Below are positions 17,127-25,893 of a stretch of DNA of 64,000 nucleotides, piece by piece. Source of the DNA: VAZQ01 sp035293945 (GTDB taxonomy: Bacteria; Pseudomonadota; Alphaproteobacteria; Rhizobiales; Xanthobacteraceae); NCBI GenBank assembly GCA_035293945.1, contig DATGLV010000037.1, positions 1 to 64,000 on the forward strand, written 5' to 3'. A program made the translations under genes and the position numbers. Each line of letters starts with the position of its first letter. Positions within the stretch are counted from its first letter, which is position 1. The notes under the pieces are model-generated. The model did no database searches and had not been told where the DNA came from. It saw only the letters and a list, made by a program, of their open reading frames with translations.

Positions 17127-18293
17127 CTACCCCCACAATGTCCGGCTCGCCAAGCGCGCGCCGGCCGCGAGCGCCTCGAGCTTTGCCCACATGATCGAGG
17201 GATGGACGCGGCGGTGAAACGGACCCTGGGCAAAACCGCAATCGGTTCCAGCAATCAGGTTCTCGCGTCCGATGAGTCCGGCCAATCGCGTGATACGCTC
17301 GGCCACCAGCTCAGGATGCTCCACGATATTGGTGGCGTGGCTGATCACGCCCGGGATAAGCACCTTGCCGGGGGGCAGCTTCACCTGGCCCCACACTTGC
17401 CATTCGTGCTCGTGGCGCGGATTGGCACCCTCGATCACGAACGCACCGACACGCGCCTTGAGAATGAGATCAACGATGTCGCGCAGGGCTACGTCGGTGG
17501 TGTGCGGCCCGGGCCAGCTTCCCCAGCAGACGTGATAGCGGATGCGCTCCGCCGGTAGGCCCTCGATCGCTTGGTTGAGCACATCAATCTGCAGTGCGAC
17601 CCAATCGCGATAATCGGCAAAGCTGCCCGGCGGCACCATCCGGTCGTAGCTCACGGCGGCGCGGGCATCATCGAGCTGCAGCAGAAAGCCCGCTTCCACA
17701 ATCATACGATATTCGCTGCGCATGGCCTGCCCGATCGCCTGCAGGCAATCGGCTTCGCTGGCGTAAAATTCATTCTTGCGGTCCGGGATCACGCTGCCGG
17801 GCGCGGCGACCGGCAGGAAGGCTTCGGTCACCTTGGTTGCGCGCAGAGCAGCGCGAAAATTTTCGATGTCGCGGGCAAGCTCCGCCTGCCCGACATAAGC
17901 GATCGGTCCGACGCAGATCGCATCAGTGGTCGTGGCTACGCCCTCGCGCGCATCGAGCTCGGCGTAGAACTCGGCAAAGCGCTCGCGATCGGCGCCGCGC
18001 TGAAACGGATTGGCCTCCGGCATGACGGGCCGCCGCTCGAACCCGGAAAGCCGTTCAAGCGCGTATTGCGACCAGCTGATGGATTTGCCGAACTCACCGT
18101 CGCTGACCACATCGATGCCGGCCTCCGCCTGGTGACGGACCACCTCGGCGACCGATCGCTTGAGGCACGCATCATGTGCAGTCTGGTCGTAATCTTTGCC
18201 GGACTGCTTCCGGCGCAGGAACTCCTGCAGCTCCGGAGGACGGATGAGGCTGCCAACATGCGTGGTCAGAATGCGCTCGACGCTGCGCTGCAT
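17127..18293 (-). CDS. MetE-like (cobalamin-independent methionine synthase C-terminal) protein
   Basis: A 388-residue protein equivalent to the catalytic half of MetE. It begins ERILTTHVGSLIRPPEL and keeps the zinc site pattern: YHVCWGSWPGPH supplies His and Cys, and GTDCGF supplies the second Cys. Stand-alone proteins of this length transfer methyl or alkyl groups to thiols, for example homocysteine or coenzyme M in epoxyalkane metabolism, and often lack the MetE N-terminal domain. The start at 18293 is chosen because the extra upstream residues are Gly/Pro-rich and not homologous. The substrate cannot be settled from sequence. Confidence 0.83.
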   Translation of the reverse strand: MQRSVERILTTHVGSLIRPPELQEFLRRKQSGKDYDQTAHDACLKRSVAEVVRHQAEAGIDVVSDGEFGKSISWSQYALERLSGFERRPVMPEANPFQRGADRERFAEFYAELDAREGVATTTDAICVGPIAYVGQAELARDIENFRAALRATKVTEAFLPVAAPGSVIPDRKNEFYASEADCLQAIGQAMRSEYRMIVEAGFLLQLDDARAAVSYDRMVPPGSFADYRDWVALQIDVLNQAIEGLPAERIRYHVCWGSWPGPHTTDVALRDIVDLILKARVGAFVIEGANPRHEHEWQVWGQVKLPPGKVLIPGVISHATNIVEHPELVAERITRLAGLIGRENLIAGTDCGFAQGPFHRRVHPSIMWAKLEALAAGARLASRTLWG

Positions 18294-18586
18294 TATTTTG
18301 CTCGCTGGGAAGAATGGTCGGGTCGAGGCAGAATAGCGGAACGGCCCAGGCGCGTCTTGGCCATCGTTCGCGATTATGCCGCCGGGCGGGCCACCGGCCG
18401 GGCCGCCGCAACTTGACGCCATGCGCTCCGCAAGGAGGAGAAATAGGTGAATGCCCCTGCGGCTTGACGTGAAATGAAGCCCTATGGTTTCAAAAGCCTG
18501 ACGCGCCCCGTGTTTGGGCCAAGGTTTTTGTGCGCCGCCTGGTAGCCACAGTCGCGGCGGCCGGCCAACAGCGAAAAAGGAACCGC

Positions 18587-19621
18587 ATGCAGCCGGGAAA
18601 CCTTCTCCGCACCATGATGGGCGCGGGCGCGGCCGTCTCTCTGGCTCTATGGTTGCCGGTCTGCCACGCCCAGGATGCGGCCGACTTCTACCGCGGCAAG
18701 ACCATCGAGCTCGAAATCGGACTGAGCGTCGGCGGCGCCTACGACGCTTATGCGCGCCTTCTCGCGCACACTATGGGCAGCTACATCCCGGGCAACCCGG
18801 CGATTGTCCCCAAGAATATCGAGGGCGCAGGCAGCATGCGGCTCGCCAACCTGCTCTACAACACGGCGGCGAAAGACGGCACCGTCTTCGGCACCATCAA
18901 CCGCGGCACCATCTTCGAGCCGCTGCTCGGCAACAAGGGCGCCCAGTTCGACCCGACCAAGTTCAATTGGATCGGCAGCGCCAGCAACGAGATCAGCGTT
19001 TGCGTCGCCTGGCACACGAGCGGGATCGCCACCATTGCGGATGCGCGCAAGCACGAGCTCGTGGTCGGCGCGACCGGGCCGAGCGCCGATACCTATCAGT
19101 TCCCCAAGATCGCCAACGCGCTAATCGGCACCAAATTCAAGATCGTGACCGGCTATCCGGGGGGCACCGATGTCGATCTCGCCATGGAGCGCGGCGAGGT
19201 TGCGGGCCGCTGCGGCTGGTCGTGGACCAGCATCACCGGCCTGCATCAGCCCTGGCTCGTGCATCACCAGATCAACATTCTCTACCAGATGGGCCTGAGC
19301 AAGCACCGCGACCTTCCCGACGTGCCGCTCATCATCGATCTCGCCCACAGCGATGAGGACCGCGCGATCTTGAAGCTCATCTTCGCCCGCCAGGTGGTGG
19401 CTTGGCCGTTCCTGGCTCCGCCCGGCACGCCTGTCGAGCGCGTCGAGGTGCTGCGCAAGGCTTTTCTTGCGACCATGCAGGACAGGGATTTTCGCGCCGC
19501 GTCCCAGAAGGCTGGGCTCGACATTGCCCCGGTCTCCGGTGAGGAGGTGCAGAAGCTGCTGGAGCAGGTCAACGCCACGCCTGCGGACATCGTCCACAGG
19601 GCGGCGGAGCTGTTGCAGTGA
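18587..19621 (+). CDS. Bug-type TTT substrate-binding protein
   Basis: A 344-residue exported protein with a signal peptide (MGAGAAVSLALWLPVCHAQ). It carries IELEIGLSVGGAYDAYARLL, NIEGAGSMRLANLLYN, and VTGYPGGTDVDLAMERGEVAG. Together with 1585-2610 it forms a subgroup recognised by the GGAYDAY/GGGYDAY loop and the YIPGNPA/HIPGNPT segment. No permease gene is adjacent; an isolated MetE-like gene lies upstream on the other strand. Confidence 0.84.
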   Translation: MQPGNLLRTMMGAGAAVSLALWLPVCHAQDAADFYRGKTIELEIGLSVGGAYDAYARLLAHTMGSYIPGNPAIVPKNIEGAGSMRLANLLYNTAAKDGTVFGTINRGTIFEPLLGNKGAQFDPTKFNWIGSASNEISVCVAWHTSGIATIADARKHELVVGATGPSADTYQFPKIANALIGTKFKIVTGYPGGTDVDLAMERGEVAGRCGWSWTSITGLHQPWLVHHQINILYQMGLSKHRDLPDVPLIIDLAHSDEDRAILKLIFARQVVAWPFLAPPGTPVERVEVLRKAFLATMQDRDFRAASQKAGLDIAPVSGEEVQKLLEQVNATPADIVHRAAELLQ

Positions 19622-19655
19622 GCAGCTATGCATTGAGCGGCTATATGGTGCCGCC

Positions 19656-19798
19656 GATTTGAAGTCCCTGCTATGTCTGCGGCAAGCTCAATCAGGAGCT
19701 TCAAATCGAAAAGCGGCACTAGAAACATATACTTGCTAGTGCCCCCTTGCTTCCGAATTTCGTCCCAAGGGGTGCCGCGCTGTATCGCGGAAGTCGCA
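19656..19798. repeat. structured dispersed repeat, copy 1
   Basis: Two stem-loops lie in tandem. The first pairs GATTTGAAG (19656) with CTTCAAATC (19699). The second pairs GGCACTAG (19715) with CTAGTGCC (19736). The following 55 bases, ending near the GTATCGCGGAAG string, resemble 63060-63122, and the GATTTGAAG start has a counterpart at 63019. This looks like a non-coding repeat family. Confidence 0.6.
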
Positions 19799-19891
19799 AG
19801 CGAGGCACGAGCGGCCCACCTTGTCGCCCGCGCGAGCCTCAACTAGGGTCCTCAAGCCCCCTCCCCCACACAGCCAGATCACGAACCGCTC

Positions 19892-20926
19892 ATGCTAATG
19901 CGCAATGGACTGACCGAAGCGATCGGCAACACGCCGCTGATCAAGCTTAAGCGCGCCTCGGAGCTGACCGGCTGCACCATCCTGGGCAAGGCCGAGTTCA
20001 TGAATCCGGGGCAGTCGGTCAAGGATCGCACGGCGCTGCAGATCATTCTGGAGGCCGAGAAGCGTGGCGAGCTCAAACCCGGCGGCCTGGTGGTCGAGGC
20101 GACCGCCGGCAATACCGGCATCGGGCTTGCTCTGGTGGCCAATGCGCGCAGCTATCGGACCATGATTGTGATCCCCGAGACTCAGAGCCAGGAAAAGAAG
20201 GACATGCTTCGCCTCTGCGGTGCAGAGCTGGTCGAGGTGCCGGCGGTCCCCTTCAGCGATCCCAACAATTATCAGCATGTCGGCCGCCGGATGGCCGACG
20301 AATTGCGCGTCTCCGAGCCGAATGGGGTGCTTTTCGCGGATCAGTGGAACAATCTCGACAATCGCAAGGCCCATATGGTGTCCACCGGACCGGAGATCTG
20401 GCAGCAGACCGGGGGAATGGTCGACGGTTTCATCTGCGCGATCGGCACCGGCGGAACGCTTGCCGGTGTCTCCGCGTATCTACAGCAGCAGAAGCCGAGC
20501 GTGGCCATCGCCGTCGCCGATCCGCATGGCGCCGCCATGTACGACTATTTTGCACATGGACAAGCGAAAGTCTCGCCCGGCGGCTCCATCACCGAGGGGA
20601 TCGGGCTTGGTCGCGTCACCCCGATCATCGAGACCGTGAAGGCCGACAGAGCCTACTTGATTGCGGATGACGAAGCGGTGCCGATCATCTTCGATCTGCT
20701 CGAGCACGAGGGACTGTGCCTGGGCGGATCGACCGGCATCAATGTCGCGGGTGCCATCCGGCTTGCGCGTGACCTCGGCCCGGGGCACACGATCGTCACG
20801 ATCCTTGCGGATTCAGGAACGCGATATCAGTCCAAGTTGTTCAACGCCGAGTTCCTGCGCCAGAAAGGACTGCCGACGCCTGCTTGGCTGGAGCCGCGTT
20901 CGAGCCGCAAGGTGCCGTTCCGATGA
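19892..20926 (+). CDS. cysK: cysteine synthase
   Basis: A 344-residue PLP enzyme of the cysteine synthase family that makes cysteine from O-acetylserine and sulfide. Diagnostic features: IGNTPLIKLKRAS near the start, the PLP lysine in NPGQSVKDRTA, the phosphate loop and substrate loop VEATAGNTGIGLAL, GTGGTLAGVS, and the late SGIN-like GGSTGINVAGA. The stop codon overlaps the start of the sulfurtransferase gene by 4 bases (ATGA), so the two are co-translated. The cluster therefore handles cysteine synthesis and mercaptopyruvate/sulfide chemistry. Start could also be the second ATG two codons later. Confidence 0.9.
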   Translation: MLMRNGLTEAIGNTPLIKLKRASELTGCTILGKAEFMNPGQSVKDRTALQIILEAEKRGELKPGGLVVEATAGNTGIGLALVANARSYRTMIVIPETQSQEKKDMLRLCGAELVEVPAVPFSDPNNYQHVGRRMADELRVSEPNGVLFADQWNNLDNRKAHMVSTGPEIWQQTGGMVDGFICAIGTGGTLAGVSAYLQQQKPSVAIAVADPHGAAMYDYFAHGQAKVSPGGSITEGIGLGRVTPIIETVKADRAYLIADDEAVPIIFDLLEHEGLCLGGSTGINVAGAIRLARDLGPGHTIVTILADSGTRYQSKLFNAEFLRQKGLPTPAWLEPRSSRKVPFR

Positions 20927-21780
20927 GTGAGACACCATCACTCGCAACGCCCAAATGGCTAGTCGCCACGGACTGGCTCGCCGCCCGGCTCGGTGCACCC
21001 GAGGTCGTGGTGGTGGACGGCTCTTATTATCTTCCCGCCATGCAGCGCGACGCCGACGCGGAATATCGCGCCGGCCATATTCCGGGCGCGGTGCGCTTCG
21101 ATATCGAGGCGATCGCCGACCAAACCAATCCGCTGCCCCACATGCTGCCCGGCGCAGAGCAATTTTCCCGCGATGTCGGGGCGCTCGGCATTTCCGAAAC
21201 GGACACCATCGTGGTCTACGACGGCCTCGGCCTGTTCTCCGCCCCACGGGTGTGGTGGACCTTTCGGCTGTTCGGCGCCGAGAAGGTTTTCATTCTCTCT
21301 GGAGGCCTGCCGAAGTGGAAGCAGGAAGGCCGCCCGCTCGAGTCCAAGCCGGTCGTGCGCGCGCCGCGCAAGTTCGCAGCGCGCCAGCCGGCAAATGAGG
21401 TCGCCTCACTGGCGGACGTGCAGGCGGCGCTCGCCGGGCACGCCGTCCAAGTGGTGGATGTGAGGCCTGCGGCGCGATTCCGTGGCGAAGCCGCCGAGCC
21501 GCGCCCGGGCCTGCGCAGCGGCCACATGCCCGGCTCCTTCAACGTCCCCTACACAGCGCTGATCGAGAACGGCACACTCGCTTCGCGACAGCAAATCAAA
21601 GCGGCGCTTGATGCCGGCGGGGTCGACTTGGAGAAGCCGATCGTCACCAGCTGCGGCTCCGGTGTTTCGGCGGCTGTGCTCTGGCTTGCGCTCGATTCCC
21701 TCGGCCACCCGCCAAAGGCCCTGTACGACGGCTCCTGGGCCGAATGGGGCGCGCGCACCGACCTGCCGATCGAGCCGTGA
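20923..21780 (+). CDS. sseA: 3-mercaptopyruvate sulfurtransferase
   Basis: A 285-residue tandem-rhodanese protein. The first domain has VVVVDGSYYLPAMQRDADAE and AGHIPGAVRFDIE; the second has the active-site loop TSCGSGVSAAVL, matching the CGSGVTA loop that separates mercaptopyruvate from thiosulfate sulfurtransferases. It moves sulfane sulfur from 3-mercaptopyruvate to an acceptor in the cytoplasm. It is translationally coupled to cysK. A broken copy of its last codons lies 4 kb downstream, on the far side of a restriction-modification gene. Confidence 0.92.
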   Translation: MSETPSLATPKWLVATDWLAARLGAPEVVVVDGSYYLPAMQRDADAEYRAGHIPGAVRFDIEAIADQTNPLPHMLPGAEQFSRDVGALGISETDTIVVYDGLGLFSAPRVWWTFRLFGAEKVFILSGGLPKWKQEGRPLESKPVVRAPRKFAARQPANEVASLADVQAALAGHAVQVVDVRPAARFRGEAAEPRPGLRSGHMPGSFNVPYTALIENGTLASRQQIKAALDAGGVDLEKPIVTSCGSGVSAAVLWLALDSLGHPPKALYDGSWAEWGARTDLPIEP

Positions 21781-21782
21781 GC

Positions 21783-21800
21783 GGTGCCCACGCGGGCACC
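21783..21800 (+). terminator. hairpin just after sseA
   Basis: GGTGCCC pairs with GGGCACC across a 4-base loop, two bases after the sseA stop. There is no T-run, so it is a possible but unproven end of the cysK-sseA mRNA. Confidence 0.4.
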
Positions 21801-21820
21801 GAACACCGCGGTCGGTGGGC

Positions 21821-21897
21821 TTACCGCAGGATCTGATTCAAGAACAGCTTGGTGGGTTGGGCTTTCGAGATTTATGTCGCGCAGCAGTGGAAGGCTC
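21821..21897 (-). pseudogene. remnant of an aapP-like ATPase gene
   Basis: Read leftward this stretch contains two pieces of an AapP-type gene joined together. The first encodes LLRDINLE, the region before Walker A (compare VLRDINLEV in the intact gene near 26570). It is followed directly by TKLFLNQILR and a stop, the C-terminus of AapP (intact: TKLFLSQILR). About 620 bases between them are missing, and one base is lost in the N-terminal piece. Codons differ from the intact copy at silent positions, so this is not a recent duplicate. Confidence 0.8.
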
Positions 21898-21977
21898 TCT
21901 CGCTCGCGAATCTGCGCAACATCAAGGCGTATTCGCTCGGCCACGCCCGGAGGGCTGCTAGCCGAGGAGGCGCTGCA

Positions 21978-22016
21978 ATGTGCTTGCCAACGCACACGCA
22001 GTCAAGCAAGTTGTGA
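21978..22016 (+). CDS. 12-residue mini-ORF before the restriction-modification gene
   Basis: An ATG with a well-spaced GAGGAGG upstream opens MCLPTHTQSSKL and stops 24 bases before the next gene. The ribosome-binding site is better than that of the big gene itself, so a leader peptide is possible. It is only a suggestion. Confidence 0.2.
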   Translation: MCLPTHTQSSKL

Positions 22017-22040
22017 TTCCCTCTTCAATCGCGCGACCCG

Positions 22041-25000
22041 ATGCAGCCGCTCGCCTCCGCTCTTGCCGAATACGTTGCCGAAACGCGGCACCTGGACCCG
22101 CTTCCTACTTCAACCGAGGCGACGTTCTATCCGGCTATTAAGGCTCTGATTTCAGTGGTCTTGAAGGAAGGGGGGCTTCCGTTCGAGGTGCGTGTGAACA
22201 CATCGGAAACCAAGGGCAAGGCACGCGACATGCCGGACTTTGTCCTTGGCGACGACAAGCTGTTTGTCGGCGTCTTCGGCGAAGTGAAACGCGCGAGTGA
22301 ACTGCTCGAAGACATCGCCGTCTCGACGGAGCGGAACGACCAAATCGGGCGATATCTCGCGCAAACCGGGGTAGTCCTGATTTCGAACGTGCGCGGATTT
22401 GGCCTACTCGCTTGCGCTCCCGACTACGTGCGGGACGTTTCCAAGCCCATCCCTCCGGCCCAACGGTCGCTCATCAAAACGGTCGATCTTTGGTCCGCCG
22501 TGGCGAGCAGCGGGCCACACGCGAGGATTGACGATGCGGCAGCAGCCGATCTTGTCGAAATCATCGAGCGTTCCGTCACCGATTACGCGCCGATAGCTGA
22601 CCCTGCGGACTTAGCCAAGGTGCTCGCCCGGCAGGCGCGCGACGCCAAAGACGGATTGCCCGAGGATCTTCGTGCCGTGCGGCCTCTCCTGAACGACTAC
22701 CGCCAAGCTCTCGGGTTAGCGTTCGACATTGACGATGAGCGCGGGGACCGCTTTTTCCGTTCGTCGCTTGTGCAAACAGCATTCTATTCGCTCTTCGCCG
22801 CGTGGGTGCTCTGGGACAAGACCGCTGACACAAAAGCGAGGTTCGAGATTGACGACGCTCACGCCTACCTGCCGATCCCCTTCCTTGATGCGCTGCTTCA
22901 CGATATCCGCCATCCCAAACGCCTTCAGGCTCTCGGGCTGGAGGATCATTTGGCGCGTGCGGTCGCCACGCTGAACCGCGTCGATCGCGCGCTCTTTCGG
23001 GCGCGAATGACCTTCCCGACCATTGATGAACAAACAACGATAGCGGCCATCACCTATTTCTATGAACCGTTTCTTGAGGCTTTTGATCCGCGTCTGCGCG
23101 AAGACCTTGGCGTCTGGTACACTCCACCCGAGATCGTACGTTATCAGGTGCGACGGGTTCATCACATCCTCAAGACCGACCTGAAGCGTCCGCACGGCTT
23201 AGCCGATCCGGACGTGGTGGTGCTCGATCCTTGCTGCGGGACCGGAGCATACCTCTTGGAGGTCGCCCGCTGCATTGCAGAGGAAGCGAAGGCCGCTGGC
23301 GAAAAGGCGGCCATCGGCCTTGAACTCACACGTGCGTTTCATGAACGCGTGATCGGCTTCGAGATTCTGACTGCTCCGTTCGCCGTGGCTCAACTTCAGT
23401 TGTACCTGTTGTTGGACAGCCTCGGAGCCAAGCCTGATCCGTCGCAGAGACTTTGTATCTTTCTCACGAACGCGCTCTCGGGCTGGCACGATAGCGGCGA
23501 CATCAAGCTGACGTTCCCTGAGATGAAAGAGGAATTCGATGCTTCGCAACAAATAAAGCAGAGAGCCCGCATTATCGTTATCATGGGCAATCCGCCCTAC
23601 GATCGCTTTGCGGGCGCGGCGCAATCCGAAGAAGCGGAGCTGGTCGCGCGCTACAAAGGCATTGAACTTGTCAATGACGTTGATCCCAAGACGAAGCAGG
23701 TCAAGCGCGACGAATTCGGAAAACCGAAGAAGAAGCAGCGCGGGCAAAGCCTGCTCTATGCCGAGTACGGCGTCCGCAAGCAGCTTCTTGACGATTTGTA
23801 CATTCGTTTCTTGCGCCTCGCCGAGGAGCGCATCGGCGAAGCCGCGGAATATGGCGTGGTGTCGTTCATTTCGAACTCGTCCTACCTCACCGGACGTTCG
23901 CATCCGCTGATGCGCAAATCGCTGCTGTCGAACTTTCACAAAGTTTGGATTGATAACCTGAACGGTGACAAATACCGGACCGGAAAGCTCATCCCGGCTG
24001 GGTTGCCGGGTGCGGGGTCCGCTGATCAAAGCGCGTTCACGACGGAAATGGACCCACGCGGCATTCAGCCGGGTACAGCTATCGTGACTTGGATAAAGCG
24101 CAAGGAGAGGAAGACAGGGCCGAACTCAACGGACGTGCACTATCGTGATTTTTGGGGACTGGCCGCAGTCAAGCGTTCACAACTTGTGGCCAGCCTGCCG
24201 ACAGGCAAGGGCACCTCCACCGTGCCTCAGTATACGAAAATCAACCCAACCCCGGAGAGCAGATGGCGGTTGTCCCCCAGCACCGTCGAGGCAGGTTATG
24301 AGAGTTGGCCCGGCCTCGATGAGCTATTCCCCGTCTCCTACCAAGGGGTCAACCACAATCGCGGCATTGACGGCGGGATCATCGGATACGTCCGTTCGGA
24401 AATCGAGGCGCGCCTGAGCGGGTATTTTGGCGCGAAGACGTTCGCGCAAGCAAGGGAACTCTGCCCCGAAATCGCGACCGAGCGCGCACGATACGACCCA
24501 GAGAAAGCGTGGACGAACCTGAAGGCGGAGGGCCATTATAAGGCATCCAGCGTGATGCCTTTCCTGGCGTTTCCTTTTGACCAACGGTGGATTTATTACG
24601 TTGACAAATACAAGTGGCTGAACGAAGCACGTCCTGAATTTGCGGAAAATATCGACGATAATGAGCTGTTCCTGACGGTGCCCGAGCCAAGGAAGGAATC
24701 GGAGACCAGGCCCGTCTTCGCCACGGTGCTTCCCAACCTTCATGTACATGAGCGCGGCTCCGTGGCGTTCCCGCGCGAAACGCGCGGTGATGACCTGCTG
24801 TCCGACCGAGATGCCAATGTCGGTGAACCGACATGGCGCGTGCTGAGCGAGCATTTCGGCTTGGCCGGATTGCGCCGGGACTCAGACGCACGTGCGTTCG
24901 TAAGCCGTCTCTTTCGAGTGGGCTTCGCGGTGCTGCACGCACCAGCTTACCAACGCGAAAACAAAAGCGCGCTTTCTGCGGACTGGGCGCACGTCCCGAT

Positions 25001-25556
25001 TCCAAAGGATCGGACGCTTTTCGACCGGCTCGTAGAGAAGGGCGAAAAGGTAATCCGTCTCTTGGACACGAACCGCGAGGCGGATGAAATTGTCGAAGGC
25101 ATTCTAGGGCACAACCGGGCGGCAGCGCTTGGGCCTTTGCGCCGGGTCGATGGCGGTAACTTGCGGCCGGGCGATTTGAACATCGCGGTGTCCTATTGGG
25201 GAGGCTCACGCGGGCGCTGGAAGCCGCGCAACTACTTGGTGGAGGAAGCGCCTTTGCCGTCGTGGGGAGAGCGAACGGGCGATTTGTTCATCAACGACAG
25301 CACATTCTTCGCTAATGTTCCGGAAGCGGTCTGGACGTACCAGCTTGGCGGGTATCCTGTTTTGAAGAAATGGCTTGGATACCGGCAATCGGACCGTCGA
25401 GATAACAGGCCGTTGACGGACGATGAGCGTCGTTGGTTCCGACACATCATCCAGCGGGTTGGCGCGCTGCTCGCACTCGGTCTCGACTTGGACGCACTCT
25501 ATCAAGAAGCCGCAACCGATGCGTTCACTGCCATCGAGCTAAATATCGCGCGCTGA
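22041..25556 (+). CDS. single-chain restriction-modification-like N6-adenine methyltransferase
   Basis: A 1171-residue protein resembling type ISP/IIG enzymes. N-terminal residues about 60-110 show a PD-(D/E)XK nuclease pattern: PDF at 65-67, EVK at 81-83 and QIGRY at 101-105. A helical part follows, then the methyltransferase: VWYTPPEIVRY (358-368), motif I DPCCGTG (396-402) and motif IV NPPY (517-520), typical of N6-adenine enzymes. The last ~450 residues should hold target recognition. No DEAD-type helicase motifs were seen, unlike LlaGI-type ISP enzymes, so one chain may cut and methylate without translocating. Start at 22041 lacks a clear ribosome-binding site. It is bordered by broken sseA and aapP ends, which marks it as inserted DNA; codon choice looks less GC-biased than the neighbours. 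Confidence 0.83.
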   Translation: MQPLASALAEYVAETRHLDPLPTSTEATFYPAIKALISVVLKEGGLPFEVRVNTSETKGKARDMPDFVLGDDKLFVGVFGEVKRASELLEDIAVSTERNDQIGRYLAQTGVVLISNVRGFGLLACAPDYVRDVSKPIPPAQRSLIKTVDLWSAVASSGPHARIDDAAAADLVEIIERSVTDYAPIADPADLAKVLARQARDAKDGLPEDLRAVRPLLNDYRQALGLAFDIDDERGDRFFRSSLVQTAFYSLFAAWVLWDKTADTKARFEIDDAHAYLPIPFLDALLHDIRHPKRLQALGLEDHLARAVATLNRVDRALFRARMTFPTIDEQTTIAAITYFYEPFLEAFDPRLREDLGVWYTPPEIVRYQVRRVHHILKTDLKRPHGLADPDVVVLDPCCGTGAYLLEVARCIAEEAKAAGEKAAIGLELTRAFHERVIGFEILTAPFAVAQLQLYLLLDSLGAKPDPSQRLCIFLTNALSGWHDSGDIKLTFPEMKEEFDASQQIKQRARIIVIMGNPPYDRFAGAAQSEEAELVARYKGIELVNDVDPKTKQVKRDEFGKPKKKQRGQSLLYAEYGVRKQLLDDLYIRFLRLAEERIGEAAEYGVVSFISNSSYLTGRSHPLMRKSLLSNFHKVWIDNLNGDKYRTGKLIPAGLPGAGSADQSAFTTEMDPRGIQPGTAIVTWIKRKERKTGPNSTDVHYRDFWGLAAVKRSQLVASLPTGKGTSTVPQYTKINPTPESRWRLSPSTVEAGYESWPGLDELFPVSYQGVNHNRGIDGGIIGYVRSEIEARLSGYFGAKTFAQARELCPEIATERARYDPEKAWTNLKAEGHYKASSVMPFLAFPFDQRWIYYVDKYKWLNEARPEFAENIDDNELFLTVPEPRKESETRPVFATVLPNLHVHERGSVAFPRETRGDDLLSDRDANVGEPTWRVLSEHFGLAGLRRDSDARAFVSRLFRVGFAVLHAPAYQRENKSALSADWAHVPIPKDRTLFDRLVEKGEKVIRLLDTNREADEIVEGILGHNRAAALGPLRRVDGGNLRPGDLNIAVSYWGGSRGRWKPRNYLVEEAPLPSWGERTGDLFINDSTFFANVPEAVWTYQLGGYPVLKKWLGYRQSDRRDNRPLTDDERRWFRHIIQRVGALLALGLDLDALYQEAATDAFTAIELNIAR

Positions 25557-25839
25557 AGAAGACAGCCCGAAGTTACTTACTCATTCAGGACGTCCTGGGC
25601 CTCGTCACGGAGACGTAGCGCCGTGGCGGCTCGGGCGGTCTCCTTTCAAGACATTCAAGGGCGCGAGTCAGAAAATGTCGAAGGATCGGATCGGATGCGC
25701 CGAACCCCAATCGAGCAAGGAGTCTGGATTGAGGCCGAGGGAATAATCTCTCTACGCATCTTCTCCCGCCCATTCGCCGATATGCGAGTGCATTTGAGCA
25801 CCGAAGTCTCTTGGACAAAGACCTTGTGGACCGACTCGG

Positions 25840-25869
25840 GCGCACGCCGATTTGCCGATTGAGCCGTAA
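25840..25869 (+). pseudogene. remnant of the sseA 3' end
   Basis: These 30 bases encode AHADLPIEP and a stop, matching the sseA ending ARTDLPIEP. Of 30 bases about 24 agree and several differences are silent. The remnant lies immediately before the intact aapP 3' end, the same order as sseA and the aapP remnant at 21750-21860. A 79-codon rightward frame (25623-25862) overlaps it but has no support of its own. The rest of the 25557-25893 gap shows nothing. Confidence 0.65.
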
Positions 25870-25893
25870 TGCCGCGTCGCGCGCTATCAGATC

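Noticed and set aside
21549..21995. 148-codon minus-strand frame across the sseA end and aapP relic
   Set aside because: Its only meaningful parts are the relic pieces LLRDINLE and nearby; the rest is antisense of sseA.
25623..25862. 79-codon frame right of the RM gene
   Set aside because: Starts at GTG with no ribosome-binding site, has no recognisable features and overlaps the sseA relic in another frame.
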